A stretch of 64,000 nucleotides of DNA from an uncultured Lachnospiraceae bacterium (GTDB lineage: Bacteria; Bacillota; Clostridia; Lachnospirales; Lachnospiraceae), in assembly GCA_900548905.1 (NCBI GenBank), contig URMK01000006.1:62001-126000 (forward strand), written 5' to 3'. A model generated the notes under the pieces. It searched no databases, was not told the DNA's origin, and worked only from the letters and a program-made list of their open reading frames with translations. The translations under genes and the position numbers were made by a program. Positions 9,085 through 15,906 of this stretch are shown piece after piece (the first letter of the stretch is position 1; each line of letters opens with the position of its first letter).

Positions 9085-9113
9085 ATCTTAGCATGCCATT
9101 CCCATTATTGCAA
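9085..9113 (-). promoter_or_regulatory. sigma-A-type promoter of the Rpn-family gene
   Basis: On the minus strand TTGCAA and TAAGAT are separated by 17 bases, giving a start near 9078 and a 5' leader of about 168 bases before the ATG at 8910. The 8911-9084 leader shows no other feature I can support. Confidence 0.55.
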
Positions 9114-9144
9114 TGATATATTCGCCTCTTGACGTGAATTCCTT

Positions 9145-9152
9145 CCGCAACC
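9145..9152 (+). repeat. left copy of the 8-bp target duplication CCGCAACC
   Basis: CCGCAACC directly abuts the left end (GTAAC) of the palindromic element. The same eight bases directly abut its right end at 9427-9434. Confidence 0.85.
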
Positions 9153-9426
9153 GTAACAGTTCAGACGGCCCCTTGTGTCCTGTGGCATCCCCCTCCCCTC
9201 CTTTCCCCTGGGGCGGCGGCGCTGCAAGGTTCCTTACAGGGGAACGACTTTAGTCGTTTTCGCTCTCGCTCGACCAAAAACGCAGCAGTACTAACGCTGC
9301 AAAGGACACAGCGTAAGGACTGGCGTTTTTAGACGCCCCTTCCAGGAATCCTTGCAGCACTGCCGCCCCAGGGAAAAGGAGGGGAGGGGGATGCCACAGG
9401 ACACAAGGGGCCGTCTGAACTGTTAC
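9153..9426. mobile_element. 274-bp palindromic, non-coding transposon-like element (MITE-like)
   Basis: Two inverted arms, 9153-9233 and 9345-9426, match over about 81 bp with only about four differences. The ends are GTAACAGTTCAGACGG and its complement. A perfect 8-bp direct repeat (CCGCAACC) flanks both ends, as expected of a target-site duplication. The 111-base centre folds again (AACGACT-TT-AGTCGTT; ACGCTG...CAGCGT; GGCGT...ACGCC). There is no supported reading frame, so a transposase would have to act in trans. GTAA ends with 8-bp duplications recall IS66-type insertion sequences from memory; no parent element is in the window. It lies between the divergent promoters of the Rpn gene and the isoprenoid-synthase-like gene. 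Confidence 0.8.
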
Positions 9427-9434
9427 CCGCAACC
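9427..9434 (+). repeat. right copy of the 8-bp target duplication CCGCAACC
   Basis: Exact copy of 9145-9152, abutting the right end (GTTAC) of the palindromic element. Confidence 0.85.
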
Positions 9435-9443
9435 ACAATTTGC

Positions 9444-9472
9444 TTGTAATTTCATTCTAACCCCTTCATAAT
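9444..9472 (+). promoter_or_regulatory. sigma-A-type promoter of the isoprenoid-synthase-like gene
   Basis: TTGTAA, 17 bases, CATAAT, giving a start near 9479 and a leader of about 100 bases. It begins only 10 bases after the right-hand target duplication, so the element inserted just upstream of this promoter. Confidence 0.5.
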
Positions 9473-9578
9473 ATGGATGATGCCCCAAAACAAACGATTA
9501 TGATTTGATAAAGTCATCTGCCGACAAATGTATATGCATTGCTTGTACCGCTGTCCGCAGGAATAACAGGAGAATCCC

Positions 9579-10913
9579 ATGATATTTCAGAAAGAATACA
9601 TAACCGCCGTCCTTATGCCCCAAATCAGGGAACTATGGCAATCTTCCGAAAGTACCTTTCCCGCTTTCCTCCCGGAGGTGTGCCCGGCTGAAAAAAAGGC
9701 AAATGAGGATTGGATTACGGATCAGACGGAACAGATACAGCTTCATATGAAGGCATATCCTTCCCGCATCCCTCTTCCTTTTTCCAATAAAAAAGGACAG
9801 AGCACCTCCCGCCAACAAACCTGGATGCAGGATATGGAAGGCCTGTTCCACACGCTTCTTCTCACCGAACCGGTGCTGGGTATCCGGAATGCCCTTCCCC
9901 CTCATACCCTGGATGCCTTTCAGGATAAAATGAAGCTTTTTCTCCGCAAGGTACGCAGCTTCGCGCCGGAAATGAAGCCGGAAGATATGGGGCAGGCCAT
10001 CCGCAATTACATGGTATATGCCATATTCCGGGAACAGAACGGCCTTTCCCAGGAATGCCCTTCCTCCATTTTCGGTTACAGTATGCTATATCCCTTTACC
10101 GATAATTTTCTGGACGATCCGACCCGTACCGCGGAGGAGAAAAAGCACTATAATCTGCTCATCCACCATAAAATCAGCGGCCTGCCTGTGACACCCCTGT
10201 CTTTGCATGAAGAAAAAACAGCCATGCTCCTGGATGCTATAGCGGAAAGTTATCCCGGGCCGGAAGCCGAAGCCGCTTATGGAACCGATTCTGACGCGGA
10301 TATCCGGCAGGGCCTTCTGTTGATGCTGGAGGCACAGGAAACCAGTCAGAAACAGACAGATCCCTCCCTTTTGCTATCGGAAAGAAATATTCTGGATATT
10401 TCCATATACAAAGGGGGATTGTCGGTACTCATGGATCGCTATTTTATTAATCACAGGATGACGGAAGAAGATATCCTTTTTTATTTCGGCTTTGGTTTTC
10501 TGCTGCAGCTTAGCGATGATCTCCAGGATATCGCCCAGGATCAGGAAAGCGGCAGCCGCACGCTTCTTTCCTGCTGTAAAAGCCCTGAGGAGACGGAAGC
10601 TGCGGTAAACAGGCTGTTTCACTATACGGACCGGCTGTTCGGCTTCTCTCCTTCTCCCAGGCCGGCTTTCCGGGATTTTCTTCTTCTAAACTGCTATCAG
10701 CTGATCCTATCCTCCGCCGCAGGCAGCGGGAAATTTTTTAATACCGGCTATCTGGAAAAACTGGAACGGGTTTTCCCTGTCTCTTTTTCCTACCTGAACC
10801 GGATGAAGGAAAAAATCCCGGCATCCTTTACTGCGGGAAACCCGGCGGAACAGGAACGTGTGATGGATATGCTGGATGTGTTTTTATGCACGGATTCCAC
10901 AAAATCGGTATAA
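9579..10913 (+). CDS. class I isoprenoid-synthase-like protein, function unknown
   Basis: 444 residues, probably all-helical. The region GFGFLLQLSDDLQDIAQD (about residues 305-322) matches the second Asp-rich motif of trans-prenyltransferases (G-x-x-F-Q-x-x-D-D-x-x-D). An earlier Asp-rich stretch, YPFTDNFLDDP (about residues 172-182), is placed where a first metal-binding motif would be, though it is not a clean DDxxD. The protein is longer than ordinary polyprenyl synthases and lacks their other conserved blocks. It may be a divergent prenyl-chain or terpene enzyme or a non-catalytic relative; no pathway partner is nearby. AGGAGA precedes the ATG. Downstream, direct repeats and a promoter lead to the rsgA-type gene. 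I do not know a named function. Confidence 0.7.
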   Translation: MIFQKEYITAVLMPQIRELWQSSESTFPAFLPEVCPAEKKANEDWITDQTEQIQLHMKAYPSRIPLPFSNKKGQSTSRQQTWMQDMEGLFHTLLLTEPVLGIRNALPPHTLDAFQDKMKLFLRKVRSFAPEMKPEDMGQAIRNYMVYAIFREQNGLSQECPSSIFGYSMLYPFTDNFLDDPTRTAEEKKHYNLLIHHKISGLPVTPLSLHEEKTAMLLDAIAESYPGPEAEAAYGTDSDADIRQGLLLMLEAQETSQKQTDPSLLLSERNILDISIYKGGLSVLMDRYFINHRMTEEDILFYFGFGFLLQLSDDLQDIAQDQESGSRTLLSCCKSPEETEAAVNRLFHYTDRLFGFSPSPRPAFRDFLLLNCYQLILSSAAGSGKFFNTGYLEKLERVFPVSFSYLNRMKEKIPASFTAGNPAEQERVMDMLDVFLCTDSTKSV

Positions 10914-10995
10914 TTCTGCCAATCGGTATAAGTTCCCAAGTGACCGGGCCTATGTAACGGGTACGCCGAGCTTATGTAACGGGTTGTAACGGGTA
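10903..10995 (+). repeat. short direct repeats between the isoprenoid-synthase-like gene and the rsgA promoter
   Basis: AATCGGTATAA occurs at 10903 (over the stop codon) and 10921, a period of 18. TGTAACGGGT occurs at 10953, 10975 and 10985, the last two in tandem. The set ends 11 bases before the -35 of the rsgA promoter, where an activator or repressor could bind. No protein can be assigned. Confidence 0.7.
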
Positions 10996-11005
10996 CAAAA
11001 TCTGG

Positions 11006-11034
11006 TTGCATTTTCCCCGCACATCCCTTATACT
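11006..11034 (+). promoter_or_regulatory. strong sigma-A-type promoter of the rsgA leader
   Basis: TTGCAT, 17 bases, TATACT, with a predicted start near 11041. The transcript would carry a leader of about 300 bases holding two short reading frames and a terminator before the GTPase gene. Confidence 0.75.
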
Positions 11035-11085
11035 GTTACCAAATCCATTCTCTCTTTGGAGAGAACATGAAAGGAGCGTTGTGTA

Positions 11086-11118
11086 ATGAAAGCAAATAAT
11101 GAGGTGGCATTCCCTTAA
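11086..11118 (+). CDS. 10-residue leader peptide MKANNEVAFP
   Basis: A short reading frame with a strong AAAGGAG site 9 bases before its ATG, 45 bases after the predicted transcription start. It encodes MKANNEVAFP and stops 55 bases before a terminator hairpin. A small hairpin (TTCTCT...AGAGAA) lies just before its ribosome site. Position and spacing fit a leader peptide whose translation is sensed to control read-through into the GTPase gene. Translation is not proven. Confidence 0.5.
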   Translation: MKANNEVAFP

Positions 11119-11173
11119 CTTTATAAGCAGACCGGACAACAATCCTTTTAAATAGCTGATACGGAATTTTAAA

Positions 11174-11216
11174 CCCGCAGAAACAGCATGAAAAGGCTTG
11201 TTTCTGCGGGATTTTT
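11174..11216 (+). terminator. leader terminator / attenuator upstream of the rsgA-type gene
   Basis: A perfect 12-bp stem, CCCGCAGAAACA with TGTTTCTGCGGG, a 13-base loop, then ATTTTTG. It lies after the strong promoter at 11006 and before the GTPase gene, with no long gene to terminate in between, so it most likely works as an attenuator. Confidence 0.85.
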
Positions 11217-11262
11217 GCGCCTATTTTTAGTATGCCGCCCATCGCGGAAGGAGGAATTGATT

Positions 11263-11370
11263 ATGATCATGACAAGAAAAGAAAAAGAGGTAACTATGAA
11301 AACGTCAATCAAAGCAAACTATTTTGGAGGAATTAATTTTGAACATGATAGAATATGGATATATTCCTGA
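11263..11370 (+). CDS. 35-residue upstream frame overlapping the rsgA start
   Basis: A GGAGG site lies 8 bases before an ATG that opens a 35-codon frame rich in Lys and Glu (MIMTRKEKEVTMKTS...). Its stop lies 25 bases inside the GTPase gene in another frame. The overlap suggests translational coupling: ribosomes finishing this frame would reload on the GGAGG at 11326. It may have no function as a peptide. Annotated for its ribosome site and placement. Confidence 0.35.
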   Translation: MIMTRKEKEVTMKTSIKANYFGGINFEHDRIWIYS

Positions 11371-12388
11371 TGGGGAACCATCCCGCGACGGGGAAGTCCC
11401 TGCCAGGGTAACCGCCGTTTATAAAGACAGATATGAAATTGTCTGCAGCTTCGGCACAGGACTCGCATCACTGAAAAAAAGCGCATATTTTACAGGGGAA
11501 GAACCCTTCCCCACCACCGGTGATTTTGTCATGATAAACTGGGAAGCCGACGGAGACAGCCGGATTGTAAGGACACAGGAAAGAAAAACCTTTTTCGCAC
11601 GCCTGGATCCTTCCTCATCGGGCCATTGGGAGCAGCTTGTTGCCGCTAATTTCGACTATGTATTTATTATGCAGTCCCTCAACCATGACTTTAATCCAAG
11701 ACGTCTGGAGCGTTATCTCACCCTGGCATGGCAGAGCGGCGCCCAGCCTGTAATCGTACTCACGAAAGCGGACTTATCAGAGGATACGCAACAGTTGCTT
11801 GCAGAAGCTTCCGCCGTCTCCCCCGGGACGGCTGTGATTGCCGTCAGCGCCAAAACCGGATATGGACTGGAGCAGCTGCAATGTTATTTGAAACCAGGTA
11901 AAACCATTGTTTTTCTGGGTTCCTCCGGCGTGGGCAAATCCAGTCTGGTAAACGCCCTTGCCGGCGGGGAACTCATGCCAGTAAACGGGATCCGGGAGGA
12001 GGATTCCAAGGGCCGCCATACAACCACCCACCGCCAGCTGCTTCTGCTGCCCTGCGGTGCCATGATAATCGATACTCCCGGCATGCGCGAACTCGGTATG
12101 TGGGATGTAACCGAAGGCCTGGGAGAGACCTTCACCGATGTGGAGCAGTTTTTCACCCAATGCCGTTTCTCCGACTGCCGGCATCAAAATGAACCCGGCT
12201 GCCGGGTAAAAGACGCTCTGGAAAACGGGGAGTTGTCCCCGGAACGATGGAGCAGTTATTTAAAACTGAAAAAGGAAGCCAGATACTCGGCCTCCCGAAT
12301 GGTTTACCTGAAGGATCAGCAAAAGAAAGCGAAAAGCCGGGCACGGACAGAAAAACAAAAAAGAAAAAACAGCGGCTCTTACCGCTGA
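11345..12388 (+). CDS. rsgA: ribosome-associated circularly permuted GTPase, RsgA type
   Basis: Small-subunit assembly/checking GTPase acting on the 30S ribosome. An N-terminal OB-like region is followed by a permuted G domain in the order G4 (VLTKAD), G5 (VSAKTG), G1 (FLGSSGVGKSS), G2 (GRHTTTHR), G3 (IDTPGMREL). The C-terminal zinc module is C-x-x-x-x-C-x-H-x-x-x-x-x-C (CRFSDCRHQNEPGC), and the tail is Lys/Arg-rich. About 347 residues is longer than the usual ~300. GGAGG lies 14 bases before the ATG; a TTG 8 bases after it is an equal candidate. The leader with a terminator and short frames is unusual for a housekeeping copy; it may be a stress-induced paralogue. Confidence 0.88.
   Translation: MIEYGYIPDGEPSRDGEVPARVTAVYKDRYEIVCSFGTGLASLKKSAYFTGEEPFPTTGDFVMINWEADGDSRIVRTQERKTFFARLDPSSSGHWEQLVAANFDYVFIMQSLNHDFNPRRLERYLTLAWQSGAQPVIVLTKADLSEDTQQLLAEASAVSPGTAVIAVSAKTGYGLEQLQCYLKPGKTIVFLGSSGVGKSSLVNALAGGELMPVNGIREEDSKGRHTTTHRQLLLLPCGAMIIDTPGMRELGMWDVTEGLGETFTDVEQFFTQCRFSDCRHQNEPGCRVKDALENGELSPERWSSYLKLKKEARYSASRMVYLKDQQKKAKSRARTEKQKRKNSGSYR
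12370..12387. terminator. bidirectional terminator between convergent genes
   Basis: The 6-bp arms CAGCGG and CCGCTG with a 6-base loop overlap the last codons of the rsgA-type gene. On the minus strand the stem is followed by a long T-rich tract, so it ends the dehydrogenase transcript well; on the plus strand the tail is ATTTTCT. Confidence 0.75.
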
Positions 12389-12392
12389 TTTT

Positions 12393-13355
12393 CTAAGGGT
12401 TCAGCACATTCCGCGCTTTTCCCTGCAGAAAGGCTTCGATATTTTTACAGGTTTCCGTCACCACCCGGGTGCGCGCCTCCACACTGGCCCAGGCCATATG
12501 GGGCGTGATCAGGAGACGGCTGCTGTCCTGTATTTTCAGAAGTGGATTATCCGGATTTATGGGCTCCTGGCTTAATACATCAATCCCGGCGCCCATAATC
12601 CGATCCTCCTGCAGTGCCCGGCATAAATCGGCCTCGTTCACCACAGCCCCTCTGGATACATTTACCAGGACAGCCGTTCTTTTCATTTTCACCAGAGCAT
12701 TCCAATTGATTAGATTCTTCGTTTTCTCATGTAATGGACAATGCAGGGTAAGCACATCGGATTCCTTAAGCAGAGTGTCAAAATCCACCTGTTCATATTC
12801 CCGGCAGCTGTTTTTTCCCGATGTGGAATAATAAATGACACGGCAGCCGAAAGCAGCCGCTATCGCGGCTACTTTCCTGCCGATGTTCCCCAAACCTGCG
12901 ATGCCCCAGGTTTTTCCCTCCAACTCATAATAGGGGAGTCCGAAATGGGAAAAACGGGGCTGGGCGGCATAGGCGCCTTTTTTCACATAATCATCGTAAT
13001 AGCGCAGCTTTTCCAGGATGTAAAGAACACAGGCAATCGTATGCTGGGCCACGGCGGCTGTGGAATAATTCACTACATTCACCACCGGAATCCCCCGTTT
13101 CCGGCAATATTCCAGATCCACATTGTCATAACCCGTGGCAAACTCGCAAATCAGCTGTAAATGCGCGGCGCCGTCCAGCGTCCGGGCATTCATAGGTGTT
13201 TTGTTCACTATAATAATATCCGCATCCTTTACCCGCTCCGCCGCCTCTTCATCCCTCGTGGTCATATAAAAGGTAACATTGCCGTATTGCTGCAAAGGCT
13301 CCACGGATACATCTTCTCCCACACTGCTTCTGTCCAGCACTACGATATTCAACAA
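12393..13355 (-). CDS. D-isomer-specific 2-hydroxyacid dehydrogenase
   Basis: NAD(P)-dependent reductase of 2-oxoacids, 320 residues, cytoplasmic. Rossmann motif GLGNIGRKVA sits mid-protein. The catalytic set is visible: Arg in NVSRGAVVN, Glu in DVLSQEPINPDNPL, and His in LLITPHMAWAS. It is closest to the hydroxypyruvate/glycerate reductase branch (NYSTAAVAQHT segment), so those substrates or a related 2-oxoacid are likely; this is not settled by sequence. The start appears to be TTG-TTG with a GGGAGG site about 11 bases upstream. It lies 58 bases after the GH31 gene and is probably co-transcribed with it. Confidence 0.9.
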   Translation of the reverse strand: MLNIVVLDRSSVGEDVSVEPLQQYGNVTFYMTTRDEEAAERVKDADIIIVNKTPMNARTLDGAAHLQLICEFATGYDNVDLEYCRKRGIPVVNVVNYSTAAVAQHTIACVLYILEKLRYYDDYVKKGAYAAQPRFSHFGLPYYELEGKTWGIAGLGNIGRKVAAIAAAFGCRVIYYSTSGKNSCREYEQVDFDTLLKESDVLTLHCPLHEKTKNLINWNALVKMKRTAVLVNVSRGAVVNEADLCRALQEDRIMGAGIDVLSQEPINPDNPLLKIQDSSRLLITPHMAWASVEARTRVVTETCKNIEAFLQGKARNVLNP

Positions 13356-13413
13356 TCGCCTCTCAGCCTCCCTTTCCTTTCACCAAAACTTCCGTTTCCA
13401 AAACAGAACCTGC

Positions 13414-15801
13414 TTATTTTGCCGTCACTATTTCCATTACACATTTCACCAGATCCTCGGACAGCCCCATACACTGCAGTTCGCCGATGATGATATGTGC
13501 AGGCCGTCCGCTGCATACAAGATCGTAAATCCGGGTCTTACTATCAAATTCCATTTCCGCCTGATCCAGGAAAGCGTAGACCAGATTTTCCACATAATTA
13601 TCAGCAGGCACAAGCTTTCCGCGGAAGCTTACCGTAATCTCTTCTGTTACGGCGGCTGAAGGGAGCGTCATGCGCAGGCAGTTACAGCTCCTGTCATAGC
13701 TGGTTTCCACTTCCGTGCAGACACCTGCCGCACAGCAGTCTGCCCCGCTTTCATTACAGCCGTACAGCTCTATGGTATAAGTCCTTTCCGCCGGAATCAG
13801 GGATAAATCTCCCCGGGCCGGATGGATGGTGAAGGACTGCCCGTTCTCCCACCGCAGATCAAACTGTGTGGTCACGCAGATATTCTTTTCGTAAGCACAG
13901 GTCTCATTATCATCCTCATACATCGTAAAGCTGCCGTCCGCACCGGCATAAACCCGCAGGATAAAGGAGGAAGGATTATTGCTTGTGCTCACCGCATCGA
14001 TTTCTTCCGTCATCGGGATAATGGCACCGGCCTTTGCAAATGCTGGAAGTGTATTGATATCCCTGTACATGTCCATCGTACGGCCGCCTTCATATATGGT
14101 TCCCGTGAAAAAGTCAATATAAGTCCCCTCCGGAAGCCATACCTTCTCCTTTGCCATATTCAGGGCAGGAATACGGGGAGACGTAACAGGCGCCACAATC
14201 AACTCCGATCCGAAATAAAATTCATTGGGTACCTGATAAGCCTGTGCCTCTCTGGCATGATGATAATACATAGGCAGAATCAAAGGCGTGTCCTGGGCAT
14301 GGGCCCGGTAATTCATGGTGTACAGATAAGGAACCAGCTTATGGCGCAGCCGCAGGAACTCATCCATCATACTGCGGATCTCCTGCTTATAACGCCAGGG
14401 TTCTTTACCGTTAAATTCGTTCTTGGTGCTATGCAGTCTGTTAATAGGAGAAAAAACACCCAGCTGGAACCAGCGTCCCGCCATTTCATCATCTTTATAG
14501 CCCTGCATATGCCCGCCGATATCGTGGCTCCACCAGCCATAACCGATGTTGGAGGCCGTGCTGGTAAAATAAGGCTGGAATTTAAGAGATTCCCAGGTTA
14601 CCACCGTGTCTCCGGAAAAACCTACCGGATACCGGTGGGAGCCGGGCCCTGCATAACGGGAGAAGGTCATGGGTCGTTTTCCGTTCCTGGCACTGTCCAG
14701 GAAATGGAAATGATTCAGCATCCACAGCGGATCCAGCCCCTCCATTTTGGTGATGCCGCCCTGCTGCCAGTCAATCCACCAGAAATCCACGCCCTTTTCT
14801 TCGTTGGGATGATGGGCATAGGTAAGATAGGCCGACAGAAAAGCCGGATTGGTAATCTCAAATGCAACCGGCTCTTCCCTGGAAATATCCTTTCCCAGTT
14901 CTTTTGCCATAGCCTCATACATTTCCTCATGCGCCCTGACGCCATCGGCAGGATGCACATTCAGGGTAATTCGCATTCCCCTCTCATGAAGGCGATCCAT
15001 AAATCGTTTCGGATCCGGGAAAAACTCGTTATTCCATGTGTAGCCGGTCCAGCCGCTGCCGTATTTGGGATTGATATCCACCAGATGCCAGTCCATATCA
15101 ATAACCGCAACGGTAAAAGGGATGCCCTCTTCGTCAAAACGGTTCATCAGCTCCAGATAGCTTTCTTCGGTATATTCATAATAACGGCTCCACCAGTTGC
15201 CTAACGCATATCTGGGAAGCATAGGGGTTTTTCCGCAAAGATAATAAAAATCCTTCAGGCATTCCAAAAAGTCCAGGCCATATCCCCAGAAATAAAAATC
15301 CTTTATCCCTTTTTTCCTGGGACTCACCCATCCTTCCTCCGTCATGAGCAGCGAAGCGGAATCGTCCAGAACCGTATAACCCTCTCTGGATACAAGGCCG
15401 GATCCCAACTCACAGGCACCGTCTATGGTATCCAGGGTTCTTGCCGTCCCTTTCAGATCGCGGATAGGATCCCCATAGTGCCATACATCATTCCAGGAAT
15501 TGGTGTTTCCTGTCACCTGAATCCGAAGCCCTCTGGGATTAAATTCTGTCTTATCATAGGTGAGCCTGAGCCTCCAGGTTACAATTTCCAGTTCCTCCGG
15601 CGTATCCTTTACATGGAAATCCACCGCAGGGAAGTCCCTATTTATGACGGTCTGTGTGGCCCGATCCTCAAAAATACCGTCCTCACTGTACTCCAGACGC
15701 ACCAGCCCTGCCGTGAGCATGGTGATACGGTACTTTTCCCCCTGTATCACATTCCGGCTGTCGGCCTTCGGCCTTACGGCCAGCTTGTACAATTCTTCCA
15801 T
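13414..15801 (-). CDS. glycoside hydrolase family 31 (alpha-glucosidase/xylosidase type)
   Basis: Retaining exo-glycosidase of 795 residues with no signal peptide, so intracellular. The N-terminal beta region is followed by the barrel: VAVIDMDWH, the nucleophile Asp344 in DFWWIDWQQG, SRYAGPGSHRYPVGFSGD with the likely acid/base Asp398, then WWSHDIGGH. C-terminal beta domains finish the usual GH31 layout; the last ~90 residues (QAEMEFDSKTRIYDLVCSG...) look like an added helical tail. After the nucleophile, W-Q-Q-G replaces the W-M-N-E of typical alpha-glucosidases and xylosidases, which hints at another substrate. It is followed by the dehydrogenase gene in the same direction. Confidence 0.92.
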   Translation of the reverse strand: MEELYKLAVRPKADSRNVIQGEKYRITMLTAGLVRLEYSEDGIFEDRATQTVINRDFPAVDFHVKDTPEELEIVTWRLRLTYDKTEFNPRGLRIQVTGNTNSWNDVWHYGDPIRDLKGTARTLDTIDGACELGSGLVSREGYTVLDDSASLLMTEEGWVSPRKKGIKDFYFWGYGLDFLECLKDFYYLCGKTPMLPRYALGNWWSRYYEYTEESYLELMNRFDEEGIPFTVAVIDMDWHLVDINPKYGSGWTGYTWNNEFFPDPKRFMDRLHERGMRITLNVHPADGVRAHEEMYEAMAKELGKDISREEPVAFEITNPAFLSAYLTYAHHPNEEKGVDFWWIDWQQGGITKMEGLDPLWMLNHFHFLDSARNGKRPMTFSRYAGPGSHRYPVGFSGDTVVTWESLKFQPYFTSTASNIGYGWWSHDIGGHMQGYKDDEMAGRWFQLGVFSPINRLHSTKNEFNGKEPWRYKQEIRSMMDEFLRLRHKLVPYLYTMNYRAHAQDTPLILPMYYHHAREAQAYQVPNEFYFGSELIVAPVTSPRIPALNMAKEKVWLPEGTYIDFFTGTIYEGGRTMDMYRDINTLPAFAKAGAIIPMTEEIDAVSTSNNPSSFILRVYAGADGSFTMYEDDNETCAYEKNICVTTQFDLRWENGQSFTIHPARGDLSLIPAERTYTIELYGCNESGADCCAAGVCTEVETSYDRSCNCLRMTLPSAAVTEEITVSFRGKLVPADNYVENLVYAFLDQAEMEFDSKTRIYDLVCSGRPAHIIIGELQCMGLSEDLVKCVMEIVTAK

Positions 15802-15848
15802 GTTGTAACCCTCCGTTATTCCTATTAATAAACTACATGTTTGTCTTC

Positions 15849-15877
15849 ATTATATCCAAGGAAAATAGGGAAATCTA
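15849..15877 (-). promoter_or_regulatory. probable promoter of the GH31 gene
   Basis: A perfect TATAAT on the minus strand lies 17 bases from a weak TAGATT, about 48 bases before the GH31 start. The weak -35 suggests an activator or modest expression. Confidence 0.45.
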
Positions 15878-15906
15878 GCTCTATTCTATTTCAAACTAAC
15901 ACAATC

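Noticed and set aside
9153..9426. Palindrome A as an ordinary Rho-independent terminator
   Set aside because: It lies between divergent promoters, has a 111-base loop and no T tract, and carries target duplications.
8828..9438. Small frames over the Rpn leader and palindrome A
   Set aside because: They have no ribosome sites and simply read through the inverted arms or the leader.
13822..15204. Long plus-strand open frame opposite the GH31 gene
   Set aside because: It is the complement of a well-supported gene and shows no domain, ribosome site or promoter; it is a shadow of high-GC codon use.
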